A DNA stretch of 64,000 nucleotides from Ipomoea triloba (taxonomy: Eukaryota; Streptophyta; Magnoliopsida; Solanales; Convolvulaceae), in contig NC_044920.1 in assembly GCF_003576645.1 (NCBI RefSeq), positions 2,419,356 through 2,483,355 of the forward strand, given 5' to 3'. The notes under the pieces were generated by a model. That model was given only the letters and a program-made list of their open reading frames with translations, searched no databases and was not told the DNA's origin. Position 1 is the first letter of the stretch. Each line of letters opens with the position of its first letter. The translations under genes were made by a program, and so were the position numbers. Below, piece after piece: positions 22,480 through 33,677 of the stretch.

Positions 22480-22667
22480 ATTATATATGAGATGTTCATG
22501 CATATATGTAATTGAATGTTGAATTTGTTTATTTAAATTGGTAATTCAAAGTATATGAATGCAAGATAATATATGAAAGGTTGTTTATAATTGTCACTAA
22601 AATAAATGTTTGCAATTTTGTAAAAATGATAGTCTAAATACTTAGTCTAAAAATAATAGTATAAATA
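22480..22667 (-). mobile_element. Helitron fragment (minus strand)
   Basis: Matches about 15041-15230 of the Helitron upstream of UGT copy 1. It then joins directly to the middle of MITE family F1 at 22671. The matching stretch of copy 1 (about 15231-17167) is missing. Confidence 0.7.
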
Positions 22668-22670
22668 AAT

Positions 22671-22846
22671 GCACAATTAGGGGCAGGATAGTTATGATGC
22701 ATTATTTTGGGTGTGTTGTGTGTTTTTTTGTTGTTTTTTGTATTTTCATTGTTGTGTAATTTCTAATATTAAGTGGTTTATATTTGAATACATAGTGGTG
22801 TATACTGCACCGGCTGCGAGGGAAGGCGCGGCTAGATTTGAGCAGA
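22671..22846. mobile_element. MITE family F1, right part only
   Basis: Corresponds to 17168-17335. The left arm was lost in a deletion that fused it to the Helitron fragment. Confidence 0.65.
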
Positions 22847-22872
22847 TTTATATATATATATATATATATATA
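22847..22872. repeat. (TA)n microsatellite, empty site for MITE M1
   Basis: Continuous TA run between GAGCAGATT and AAGAATTAATGTC. In copy 1 the same run is split by the 881-bp MITE. Confidence 0.85.
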
Positions 22873-22879
22873 AAGAATT

Positions 22880-23098
22880 AATGTCAACTAGGATCCTCCA
22901 AGTATAGTGACACCACCATGCTTAGTCTTAATTAGACTGAAAGGACGACTTTGTCCTTACTTTAGAGGGCCTAGATGGCTAAAACAAACGGAATGACCAC
23001 AACTAGTTAAAATTTGAAAGTTAACGAACTATGTATGGTTAACTAAAAAGTTAAGAATAAACATAACAAAATAACTATACTTAAAGGACTCCAACTGC
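22880..23098. mobile_element. Foldback MITE in UGT promoter region (copy 2)
   Basis: Same element and position as 18295-18522. Confidence 0.6.
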
Positions 23099-23148
23099 TA
23101 TTAACTTTTAATAGATCTAATCCAAGCCGCCCTAGCATTAAATTGAGC

Positions 23149-23156
23149 TATAAATA
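23149..23156 (+). promoter_or_regulatory. Candidate TATA box of UGT copy 2
   Basis: TATAAATA at the position equivalent to 18564-18571. Confidence 0.4.
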
Positions 23157-23391
23157 GGGGCAATCCTAGCCAAACTATTGACGAAGAAGCAACTTACTGA
23201 ATTGACCTACTTGATTTGAGTTGATTTGTTAGTAGTCTTTTTTCGGCTAAGGTCGCAAGGAGGGAATTTACATACTCAATGGTGTCCATTGAGTAGTGGA
23301 TTTGAATTTACCGGGTTACTTAGAAAAAAATTAAGCTATAAATTGGATTTGAAACAAAGAGGAATGTGCTATGAGTGGCAGAGAACCCTAA

Positions 23392-25267
23392 ATGGCTAAG
23401 GTGGAGTGTATTGGTCACATACTGATTTTCCCTTATCCAGCACAGGGCCATGTCAACTCCATGCTCAAACTTGCCCACCTTTTAGATCTTGCCAACTTCC
23501 ATATCACTTTCTTTGTCTCCTCCAACATTCACGCTCGCCTTCTGGCTCTCACCGACGTCGACTCCGGCCGTTTCAGCCCCCGTTTCCGCCTCCAGAGCTT
23601 CCCTCCCGGAATCTATGACGGTGGTATCGATTCAAAGGAAGGAGCCTTAGAGCTCTATCACTCCCTGCACACAATAGGGAAGCCATTCTTGAAGCAATAT
23701 ATAGCCCAGAATCGCGATTCCGGCCTGCCCTTCACCTGCTTCATCTCGGATTTAGTGCTTAGCATCGCCTTAGAGGTTAGCGAACAATCTTTCAATCTTC
23801 CGGTTTACTATTTCTGTGTAATCAGCGCCTGCGGCTTCTGGGCTTACTTCTCCTTGCCTGATCTCTTCGAAGCCGGTGAGCTACCCATCAAAGGTTTGTT
23901 CTTCCTCTTCTTCAATTCTTTAACAAATCTCAGTTTTTCACGTAGATTTGATCTAGACTGAGGTTGGTAAGAACTAAGTGCAGCACCATGTGATTAGGGG
24001 ATGATTGGATGAGACTGGTAAATTAAGGACTAAATTCAACTTGACTATATAAAAAAATAAAATTGTCTCTCTCTACTACTTATTAGTTTTAGCTTAGTGG
24101 TAAGCATTTGATTTTAAAATGTAATATAAGTCTCAAGAAGAGCAGTTAAGGTTGACTGATGTTGGGCGGAGGCCGGTAAGGGCCAAGTCCAACACCACGT
24201 GACCCAGTGATAAATGCAGCCTGATGTTGGAAGAGAATTGTTGGACAGTTAAGGCCAATTCCAGCATCATGTGCAATAGTGGTAAGCTCGTGATCCTAAT
24301 AGACACTCTTATGCATGCAGAGAATGGATTGGAATCATCAATAACAAAGGTGAAGGGCATGGAAGATTTTCTGAGGGCTAGAGATCTTCCATCCTGTTGC
24401 AGATACGAGGAAGAAGGCCCGACAAGAATTATCTATACCGAAACCCGGCGTGCGGTTAAAGCTCGAGCGCTCATACTCAACACTTTCGAAGACCTGGAGG
24501 GACCAATACTATCCCAAATCAGAACCAAATGTCCTAAAGTTTACACAATCGGACCACTCCATGCCCGTGTCAAGGCCACCCTAGCTTCAAAATCCACCCA
24601 CTCAAACAGCCTTTTGCAAGAAGATGAGACCTGCATGGCTTGGTTGGACTCACAAGAGCCAAAATCAGTGATCTACGTGAGCTTTGGAAGCATCTCTGTG
24701 CTTACAAGGCAGCAATTGATGGAGTTCTGGTATGGTCTGGTTAATAGTGGGAAGAAATTCTTGTGGGTTATGAGGCCTGATTTGGTTGCAGGGAAAGATG
24801 AGGAAACCCCAATTCCTTCAGAGCTAGAAGAGGGCACAAAAGCAAATGGGTACATTATAGGTTGGGCCCCACAAGAGGCCGTCCTGGACCATCCCGCTGT
24901 CGGAGGGTTTTTAACTCATTCTGGATGGAACTCTACACTGGAAAGTATAGCCGCCGGGGTGCCTATGATTTGCTGGCCATTTTTTGCCGATCAACAGACA
25001 AATAGTCGGTTTGTGGGAGAGGTTTGGAAGCTAGGAATGGACATGAAAGATGTGTGTGATAGAAGCAGTGTGGAGAAATTAATCAGAGAATTGATGGAGA
25101 AGAGGAAGGGTGAGTTCTTGGAGAGGGCTGAAAATATGGTTAAGTTAGCAAAAGAAGCTATCAGTGAAGGAGGATCATCTTACTGCAATTTTGATTGTCT
25201 GATTCAAGATATCATTAAGCTTAATGAATCTATGAGCGAGGAAGACACTGTAAAATGTGCTGGTTAA
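23392..25267 (+). CDS. UDP-glucosyltransferase, UGT709-like, copy 2
   Basis: Tandem duplicate of the gene at 18808. Exons 23392-23893 and 24321-25267 have exactly the same exon lengths (502 and 947 bp) and phase-1 intron position, giving 482 aa. His20, Asp120 and the PSPG box ending DQQ are kept, again with HSGWNS. Differences from copy 1 cluster around residues 149-161 (FCVISACGF against FRTIGACAF) and 195-206. The first of these lies in the N-terminal acceptor half, so acceptor preference could differ. The intron is shorter than in copy 1 (427 against 528 bp). The frame is intact with no stop or frameshift. Confidence 0.88.
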
Positions 25268-26610
25268 TTTCCCACTGGATTTTAATTTGTTCCATTTTAA
25301 TCACATCGTCCTTACCTGCATGCTTCAGTATGTAGTACGTCCATAGGGCCTCCACAAGACATTGCTTTTCCTCTTTTGTCGTTTTCTCTATTACCATCTT
25401 TCACTGCATGAGTCATCACTTATTTGTCTCTATTCTCTACTCTCTAGTGTCCTTTTGATTAGACACATACACACATATATGAGGAAAATGAGAAATGATA
25501 TATCATTTTTATAATTATTACAAACTTTAAACATATGCACGGAATAAAATGTCAAAAGCTTGAGATTAAATTAAAGTTGTTAACTTTGGAATGAAGAAGG
25601 ATGACGTTGTTGCATATGTAACAATTATATCGGTCAATAGTGACATGTTGCCGGACAATTGCATGTGTTGTCATTGATCAAATACTTGATTTGGATGCCT
25701 GGCTCCCTTTGTCATTTCTAATCTTGAGCTCATGTCAAAATAATGGTGATGTTGTGGGATCTCATGTGAATTGACCTATATAAGTTTTACAAAATTGCAA
25801 GATGAGGTAAATTAGACACTATATATTTCAATTGAATTTTTTGTCAATTATGTAAACTATTTAACTAATATGTGTACATGCTCTTTTTTAATTCACATTT
25901 AATCTCATCTATATATCTATAATTTTTTAATGGATGGGATAAGTTATCATGGAGTCAGAGATTGGTTCTCATATCATTTCTAATATATATATGTGTGTAT
26001 TATTTATAAATGCTTTACATTTATTATTAGGTGGGCCAAAATGAAAAATGAGAAACTGCCTTTATTACGAATTGGTGTCCCAGGGCAACATGTGATACTG
26101 TAATTATGTTCATATGGTACTTGAATCACATTCTTGATCTTATTGATTGATTGTACCATATTGTCTTTATTGTTGTTTGATTTAAAAAGGCGATATTGTT
26201 ACTTTTAATGGTGATTTAATGAGCATTCTATTAGTCACTTTATTACAATTTTTGAAGAGTTTTTTGCCACCTCGGAAGAGAGAGAATGTGATAGTGTCCT
26301 GCAAATGAGGGGTTTTTGCAGAGATGTGGGACTCATCTCGAATAATATTGTACCATCTGCAAGCACGTGCAGTGCTGGGCGCGTTAAAAGTGTTGTTTTA
26401 CTTTCATTTTTTTAAATCAACTTTTGTTTTATTATTAGTTTCTTTGTTCTCTTTCCTACCATCTTCTATTTTCTAATCACTCTTACAAAATCTCCTCAAA
26501 AACCATTAAAAAAAACTCCACTATTGAGGATGCTCTTAGGTTCATTGTATTAGACTGAAATATAGTCTAATGATACCGAATAGAATGTACGAGAAATCTA
26601 ACCTTGTAGT
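25268..26610. other. 3' flank of UGT copy 2, shared with copy 1
   Basis: Aligns with 20785-22107; homology stops at about 26610. No gene. Confidence 0.7.
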
Positions 26611-27438
26611 AGCAGGAGCAGAAGCAGTGTTGATCGATCTCCCGCTATAGTTGATGGATTTTGTTGTGTTGTTTCTTGAATGGTAGACCTACAGAGTGTT
26701 AGTCGTTTGGCCACATACTTGACTAAGAACCTTCGATGATGTATTGGTATTATTCTGAACAGTATGAGTACCATAACTTTAGGTGCAATAAAATGTATGT
26801 CCAGTATCCCATCTATACAAGCTTTATATAGCCTATAGGCCAGACATAGTGGTTGATGATGACAAGACAAACCCTAGTCAACCAAATTACTGAATGGATC
26901 TAGTCAACTTACACCACATAAATAAGAACAAAACACATCATAGCGTGATATGTCTTCTATTTGACAAAGTAATATCTTCTTTGCACATGCATTTTAATTC
27001 TCCAACTTAGGTCCTAAGGAATGTTTCTCAAAATAACATATATATGCACAACTGAAAAGAGAAAACGATCCAAATTATACAAAAGAATACATTGTATGGT
27101 CCCTAATAGCTAAGAGCTTGGAGTTGATACGTCTATCGCGCGCTCCCACTCATTAAAATAGCCAAAAGATAGTCACATAAAAAAGAATCAACAACTTAGA
27201 CAACAAATCAAAACTCTATGTCCAAAATTTGAAATTTTTAACATACACCATAACTTCCCAATTAAGCTCATCAAGATCCACTTTAAATGAATTAAACATT
27301 TTAAATCTTACTTTTATGTTTCACAAAATTGTTTTGAGTCTTACAAACCAAAATGACCCAGGACCAATTCTGAAGAAACTAAAAACTATATTAATTGCTA
27401 AAGAATTTATATTATGACAGTGCACCACATTACAAAAA
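26611..27438. other. Intergenic DNA, nothing recognised
   Basis: AT-rich with short random frames only. The frame at 26598-26870 (minus) has no recognisable domain. Confidence 0.5.
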
Positions 27439-28435
27439 TGCTTCTGTTCTAATTTATAAACTTCTTACAAACCAAGGTTCGGTAGTGGAGGTAAGCTCCG
27501 TTCCTATCCTCCTATCGGTGATTTGAGTACCTCCATACTTATATTTTACTTGGTGATTTATCTATGAACTAAGAATTGTTGGATACCTCCACTTATGTAT
27601 TATTATGCTATATTGATACTTGAGAATGAGAGTTGAACTACCCATTGATATTTGAGAATGACTTTGAGAATATCTATACTGGAAATGCTTATATGATGAG
27701 CTATGCTTTATGATTATGAATTCCCCCCTATCTATATTATGATATTCTTGAGTAAAGCTGGAATTGAATTCCTCCGTACTTATATGTACATCTTACAAAT
27801 GATATTTGGGAAGGTTATGTTTTGAAATGAGTGGTGATCGAGAGATATTATAATAAGTACTATTACTTATATGAACCTATTGGTACTTTGAGTAGTGTGT
27901 GTGTTATCTTTAAATACTTAAGTAATGTATGGAAAACTATTTTGGGAAGTATTTTTACTATGTATCTTTGGTATGAGTCAAACTCTTTTATTGAATGGTT
28001 CCAAAATATATTTACAAAGTATAGCTATTTTCAAAAGTATATATATGTACTTACTTTACAGGGCGGGGTAGAGCTTACTTAACATTTTTTTGCTAATCCT
28101 TTTATCTCTTGTTTTCCCAAACCTTAATTGTTTTCAGGACTTGGACTTGTGGCTAGTGAGAGCGTGGCGTAGAACTTGTACCCGAGCTTTGGTTATAGTA
28201 TAAATTGAATTGATGTTGTAGTTAGATATGGTTTAGAATGAAGGATTGGTTGTAATTAAATTTGTAGATAGAAATCCTTGTAGCCTGTGCGTTTGGGTTT
28301 AGATTCTAGCCCAAGCGCGGCATAGCACCCCATAGTTTAAGTTTTAGTTTCGCTTCCGTATTTATTTTCCAAATGGTTAGCAAGAATTGTTGTTTATTTA
28401 TATTTAACCCTGTATTAGAAATTGGGGGTGTTACA
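27439..28435 (-). mobile_element. Candidate solo or truncated LTR, Tekay/Del-type gypsy
   Basis: On the minus strand it starts TGTAACACCCCCAATTTC at 28435, the usual start of Tekay/Del LTRs. A TG at 27439 would give a 997-bp LTR with flanks AAAAA and AAAAT, a weak 5-bp duplication in low-complexity sequence. No PBS or internal region follows. Confidence 0.4.
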
Positions 28436-28440
28436 AAAAT

Positions 28441-29402
28441 GGTCCCTTGACTATAATAAAAATTACCAATTTGGTTCCGATTTAACGGATATCAAATGGT
28501 AAAATAAACGGAGGACCAAATTAGTTAATTTCTTCAAAGTCGAGGACTTAATTGGGCAAGAAAAATTGTCGAGGACCAAAGTGATGAAATCCCAATAGTC
28601 GAGGGACCAAATCAGTAATTAACTCTTTGAAAATATTAATAGTCAAGAACCAAATTTGATACATATACAATAGTCAAAATCAGGACCGTTCTATTAAAAA
28701 TATGGACACTGTCTAATATTTTAATTTGGACCTTCGCTATTTTTGTTTCGAGATGCAATCTAATTAAATGCAATCTAATTAAATATAATATACTAAAACG
28801 AAAAACATAAAGATAATAATAAAGAGACAAGAATATAGGGGAAGCGAGATTTTTTTAACATTTAGATTTCATTATAATATACAAAGAGATATCTATTTAT
28901 AAAATTAAGAAATATTATCTAAAAAGACCTATGAAATATAAAGATAGAAGTCTTAGAAGATTTAGAAAATCTCTATAACTAAGGTAATTAAGTCCAAATT
29001 CAGACTTCAAGTTATTGTATTTTATGACAAAAGTAAAAAAGTAATAAATTTTTTTTAAAATATAATGCATAAAATTTAACAAAGAAAAATACATTTTAAA
29101 ATTTAATTTAAAATTAGTGATATTTCCGTACATATTTAAATACAAATTTATTCACCTAAATTTCGGTGTCAATTACTTCTAAAATTTTATTATCATTTAC
29201 AATTAAAACTGTTATATAGATTATTTTAAAAAAATATTTATCAATGCAAGTAAAAAAAATATTGAACTATACATAAAATATTTAAAAATAAAATAAAATA
29301 AAATTGGGGCCTTATCGGTCGCCTTAATTGGCCCAACATGGCCATGGCCAACCCTAGTCAAAATAAAAATAAAATTTAAATATTCTTGTGCGCAGTAGGC
29401 AA
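28441..29402. other. AT-rich repeat-derived DNA
   Basis: 28441-28625 carries repeated GAGGACCAAA-type motifs, typical of Mutator-like MITE arms in this window. The rest is AT-rich with no gene seen. Confidence 0.45.
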
Positions 29403-29406
29403 GTAT

Positions 29407-29560
29407 CTAGTATATGTGTTTAAATAATTTTTCATGATTTATATCCTCCCAGATGCTTTGTCTGGAGGTACGACCCTTGTCTAGTCTATGTGTTTAAATA
29501 ATTTTTCATTATTTATATCCTCCCAGATACTTTGTCTGTGTCTGGAGGTACGACCCTTGT
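29407..29560. repeat. Tandem duplication, 74 and 80 bp
   Basis: Two adjacent copies run from CTAGTATATGTGTTTAAATA to GGTACGACCCTTGT. The second has an extra TCTGTG. Confidence 0.85.
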
Positions 29561-29765
29561 ACTTGAGGATTAACCTTTTGGAAAAATTTTTTTTCCTGTT
29601 TATTTAATTTAAAACATTAACTGAAATTACAATTTTAATCCATCATACATAATAATACAGTATTGTCTAATTGACATGAACACACAGAAAAAAATAATAC
29701 TCCGTAATAATGATAAGACACACACATATAACTACATAAACATTAATTAATTAAACATTAATTAA

Positions 29766-30245
29766 TTAACCAGAAATGTCGATAGCCTTAACATCAGCCT
29801 TCTTGGCCTCCTCCTTGGGCACCCTCACACTCAACACCCCATTCTCCATGCTAGCCTTTATCCCATCCATCTTCACATTCTCCGGCAGCCTGAACCGCCG
29901 GAGAAACCTCCCGGAGCTCCTCTCCATCCGGTGCCACGTGTCCGTCTTCTCCTCCTGCTCCCTACTCCTCTCTCCACTGATCTGCAGCACTCTCCCTCCC
30001 TCCACCTCCACCTTCACCTCCTCTTTCTTCAGCCCGGGAAGGTCCGCCGTGAAAACGTGCGCCTCCGGCGTCTCCTTCCAGTCGATCCTCGCGCTGGCGA
30101 ACCGCGCCGCCTCGCCGGAAACCTCCGGTGAAGAGACAGCGGCGTTAGAGAATGGGAAGTCGTAGAAGGGGTCCCAGATTTCGAGGGAGAATGGGTCGAA
30201 GACGTTGCTTCGTCGGCCACCGAAGAAGCTCGGAATCAGCGACAT
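29766..30245 (-). CDS. Class I small heat-shock protein (about 18 kDa), copy 1
   Basis: Cytosolic ATP-independent chaperone that forms oligomers and binds unfolding proteins during heat stress. Intronless, 159 aa. The N-terminus [10 protein letters not shown] with the [11 protein letters not shown] motif is typical of cytosolic class I. The alpha-crystallin domain covers about 53-146, with GVLSV at 136-140. The C-terminal IDI motif (155-157) is the I-x-I dimer-dimer contact. An in-frame ATG 48 bp upstream (30293) exists, but MSLIP is the conserved family start and the upstream extension is not shared with copy 2. The promoter carries a TATA box and a perfect heat-shock element. Six residues differ from copy 2 (9, 36, 39, 53, 83, 141). 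Confidence 0.93.
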   Translation of the reverse strand: MSLIPSFFGGRRSNVFDPFSLEIWDPFYDFPFSNAAVSSPEVSGEAARFASARIDWKETPEAHVFTADLPGLKKEEVKVEVEGGRVLQISGERSREQEEKTDTWHRMERSSGRFLRRFRLPENVKMDGIKASMENGVLSVRVPKEEAKKADVKAIDISG

Positions 30246-30340
30246 TCTATTGATCTTGGTGAAAGAAAAGAGCGTTTGAGTAATTGTTTCCAAATTTCTG
30301 TTGCTTTGTTGGATGGTGTGGAAATTGAGGGACTAATGTG

Positions 30341-30348
30341 TATTTATA
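30341..30348 (-). promoter_or_regulatory. TATA box of sHSP copy 1
   Basis: TATAAATA on the minus strand, about 100 bp upstream of the start codon. Confidence 0.7.
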
Positions 30349-30383
30349 GGGCAGTGAATGCAGGGGATTTCGGGACTGGGTCT

Positions 30384-30401
30384 TTCTTGAAGTTTCGAGA
30401 A
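30384..30401 (-). promoter_or_regulatory. Perfect heat-shock element of sHSP copy 1
   Basis: Four alternating units in exact phase: TTCttGAAgtTTCgaGAA, about 40 bp upstream of the TATA box. This is the binding site of trimeric heat-shock factors. Confidence 0.85.
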
Positions 30402-30714
30402 GGGAAAGTTAGAAGAAAAAATTATGTAGAATATGGTGGATATTTTGAGATATTTCGATTCGTCATATGATGTTTATCTGGAACATTGTAGATGTCTTCC
30501 TCTTTGGTAAACAGTACATTCCCTAATTACATTATGTTACGGACCAGGTGCACGAAGCAACATGCATTTAAGACACCCTTATATTCTCGTCTTAATTTTT
30601 TCAATTTAGTTTTATTTTTTATAATTAAAATTAATGTTTAAAAATATATCATTAAAAATTATAATTGCGATTCTGGAAAGATATTATATCGGTCTTTTTT
30701 TAATTTGTTTTATT

Positions 30715-31785
30715 GAGTTAATATATCAAGTAGTGGTTTTACTCCATTTAGTACTAAGTGACTTTTTGTACTTAATTTAGCCATAGACTTTGATAGTTTT
30801 ATGCAATTTAGTCTTATGTTAACAATTTCTTTTGTTGACGTTTAAAAGTAGAATCAACATAATCATTTCCTCTCCCTCCTCTTTTTTTTGGTCAAATTAC
30901 CCTCCTCTCCATAATTATCCCTCCCCCTTCTTCATCGATGGTCAAATTCCCCATTCTCTTCCCTTATTTTCTCCAAGCCCTAGAAATCTAAAAGTTTACC
31001 TTATCCAACCATTGACAAATTGGTACTGCTTATCAATGGGATACGAGACAAAGAACTAGAAGCAAATGCACAAAGAAATCATACTTGAACCTTAGAAGTA
31101 GTTTCTTAACATGTAAACAATTAGTAGTTTCTTTTTAGCATTACCACAGTTCTCTAGGATTTTAATTTTTAACAAAAGCTTGAACCTTGTTAATGGGGGG
31201 AGTACTCCACCTTCTTCACAATTTCACCAATGCACAAAAATTTTTCAAATTCGACCTCAAATCATATGTTTGTGTTTGCATGGTAATGTTATGTCGAGAA
31301 TGAAAAATCTCCCGTGTTTGTCTCTCCTCAAAATTTATTCCTGTTAAATTGGCTAAGCATGAAAATCTCTTATTGTGTAATTAACTAAACATTGGCTAAG
31401 TGGTCTTCCTGTGTAATTAACTAAACATCTTTAGTTAAATTGACTAAGCATGAGCTGTATTGACTAAACATATTCTAATTGGATTTTTAATTTCATAAAT
31501 TTTATTTTGTCTTTAGTATGCAATATAATTGTGTAAATCTATATGTTCTTGCTCAAACAGATGGATTACTCAAACAGGATGGTAATCTGACCAAAAAGAA
31601 GAGAGAGGAGAAATTACCATGTTGACCTCGGTTTTAACAGCCAACAAACAAAAATTTTAATAGAGAACTAAATTGAGTAAAACCATCAAAGTTGAAGACT
31701 AAATTAAGTACAAAAGTCACTTATAACTAAATCAAGTAAAACCATTATAGTCGACGATTATATTGGGGTTTAAGTGTTTAACTCT
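30715..31785. mobile_element. Mutator-like non-autonomous element (1071 bp)
   Basis: Flanked by an exact 9-bp duplication TGTTTTATT (30706-30714 and 31786-31794), the mark of Mutator-like transposition. The left arm (about 30715-30850) recurs inverted at about 31610-31785 (TTTTACT, AAGTGACTTT and TTAATTTAG shared). The interior 30860-31600 has a pyrimidine-rich stretch near 30860-30970. No host gene recognised in it. Confidence 0.7.
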
Positions 31786-31799
31786 TGTTTTATTATAGG

Positions 31800-32090
31800 C
31801 TTCAAGCTATTGTGCTCACCGGCAGCATCACCAAAATTCGAATTCGATGATCAAGGCTCCGCCAAATCATTCTTGTTGGACTCAGGTTGTTGATCCTAGT
31901 GCATGTTCTTCTCCGGCAGCGACAACGACGCCACTTGCCTTGCGGCTCAGAAACACTTGTTCGAGATTAATTGGAGACCAAGTCAGAACCTAGGAGGTAG
32001 TAAGATGTTCTTCATAGTAGAGATAGTCATTTCTAGAGAAAGAAAGTGGATATGCGGAGCACTAAAGAGAGGAGAAAGAAGGAGATAAGG
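31800..32090 (+). other. Higher-GC stretch, possible gene fragment
   Basis: GC is higher than the surroundings, and a short frame at 31903-32088 encodes 61 aa. The stretch is bounded by AT-rich DNA. I do not recognise a protein. Confidence 0.2.
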
Positions 32091-32363
32091 GGCCAAAAGT
32101 GAAATTTTGATACTAAAAGATTAAATTGCCCTCATCATTTTATCCATTAAAAATTTTCAACTACTATTCCCGACAAATTGACTAGACGGACTCAAAAGTA
32201 AGGAAAACTTTTTCTATCTAACCAAACATGTGTAACAGATTATGTACATATATGTTAGTTTACTTTTGCAATCTTTTGCCAATTATAATTACTAGATGTA
32301 ATTTATTCAGTATATATTTTTAGATAATGACTACCATTTTCTATATTACTAAACACATAATAA

Positions 32364-32906
32364 GAATTAATATCACTTTTGGTCCCTCGACTTTTAAGTT
32401 TTATAAATTTTGGTGCACAACTTTAAATTTTTTCAATTTTGATGCCTAACTTTGTTATTTTTATCAATTTTGGTCCTTCCGATTAAATTGACGACGAAAT
32501 GTTGCCAGATTTTATATTTTAAGGGAAAAATCATTATCCCAAAGAAAGATCTTCAATATCTAAACAAAATCACTGTAAGATCATATTTATAGGTGTTTGA
32601 TTGGTGCAAATAATGGGAAAGACAGGCAGAAACTCGACAGAGATCTATGAGATTTATACCATTGACGATTGACAAACTCTTTTTTTTTCTCTTAATATGA
32701 TTTTTCTTTTGTTTATATATTAAAGATCTTTCTTTGAGATAATGATTTTGTCCTTAAAATATAAAATTCGGCAATATTTTGTCGTCAATTTGGCTGAAAG
32801 GACCAAAACTAATAAAAATAACAAAATTAAGCACGGACAAATTTTAAAATTGTGCACTAAAATTAATAAAACTCAAAAATTGAGGGACCAAAAGTGATAT
32901 TAATTC
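32364..32906. mobile_element. Foldback Mutator-like MITE (543 bp)
   Basis: The ends GAATTAATATCACTTTTGG and its exact reverse complement start arms of about 180 bp (32364-32590 and 32680-32906). Flanks ACATAATAA and ACATAAATA form a 9-bp duplication with two mismatches. Confidence 0.75.
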
Positions 32907-33007
32907 ACATAAATAATGAATAAACAATGTTTGAGACTTGAGTAGTTGAAATATCTCAAAATATCCACGATATTCTAGATAATTCTTCATTCTACCATTC
33001 ACTTTAC

Positions 33008-33020
33008 GAAGCTTCACGAA
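33008..33020 (+). promoter_or_regulatory. Heat-shock element of sHSP copy 2
   Basis: GAAgcTTCacGAA, three perfect alternating units, about 58 bp upstream of the TATA box. Confidence 0.8.
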
Positions 33021-33077
33021 AGACCCAATTGCTAAAGCTCATGAGCTCATCCGTTCACTCCCATCCTCCGCTTTCCC

Positions 33078-33084
33078 TATAAAT
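33078..33084 (+). promoter_or_regulatory. TATA box of sHSP copy 2
   Basis: TATAAAT about 115 bp upstream of the start codon. The following leader resembles that of copy 1 (CAAAGCAACAGAAA shared). Confidence 0.7.
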
Positions 33085-33197
33085 GCACATCAGTCCTCTA
33101 ACTTTCACATCATCGAACAAAGCAACAGAAACTTTAAAGCAACCACTTAAACGCTCTTTCTTAACCAAAATCTTCTTGCAATTTCGCTTTCCCAAGA

Positions 33198-33677
33198 ATG
33201 TCGCTGATTCCAAGCTTCTTCAGTGGCCGACGAAGCAACGTCTTCGACCCATTCTCCCTCGAAATCTGGGACCCCTTCTATGACTTCCCATTCTCTAACG
33301 CCGAAGTCTCTGCACCGGAGGTTTCCGGCGAGGCGGCGCGGTTCGCCAGCGCGACGATCGACTGGAAGGAGACGCCGGAGGCTCACGTTTTCACGGCGGA
33401 CCTTCCCGGGCTGAAGAAAGAGGAGGTGAAGGTGGAGGTGGAGGATGGGAGAGTGTTGCAGATTAGTGGAGAGAGGAGTAGGGAGCAGGAGGAGAAGACG
33501 GACACGTGGCACCGGATGGAGAGGAGCTCCGGGAGATTTCTACGGCGGTTCAGGCTGCCGGAGAATGTGAAGATGGATGGGATAAAGGCTAGCATGGAGA
33601 ATGGAGTGTTGAGTGTGACGGTGCCCAAGGAGGAGGCCAAGAAGGCTGATGTCAAGGCTATCGACATTTCTGGTTAA
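33198..33677 (+). CDS. Class I small heat-shock protein (about 18 kDa), copy 2
   Basis: Inverted duplicate of the gene at 29766-30245, transcribed away from it. 159 aa, no intron, same start and stop. Alpha-crystallin domain about 53-146, GVLSV at 136-140, C-terminal IDI at 155-157. Only six residues differ from copy 1: S9, E36, A39, T53, D83 and T141 here. Similarity continues into the 5' leader and TATA region but not across the roughly 2.7-kb spacer, which holds two Mutator-like elements. Both copies have their own heat-shock element, so both are likely heat-inducible. Confidence 0.93.
   Translation: MSLIPSFFSGRRSNVFDPFSLEIWDPFYDFPFSNAEVSAPEVSGEAARFASATIDWKETPEAHVFTADLPGLKKEEVKVEVEDGRVLQISGERSREQEEKTDTWHRMERSSGRFLRRFRLPENVKMDGIKASMENGVLSVTVPKEEAKKADVKAIDISG

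Noticed and set aside
30246..30293. Upstream ATG extending the first small heat-shock protein by 16 residues
   Set aside because: MSLIP is the family start, and the extension is not present in copy 2.
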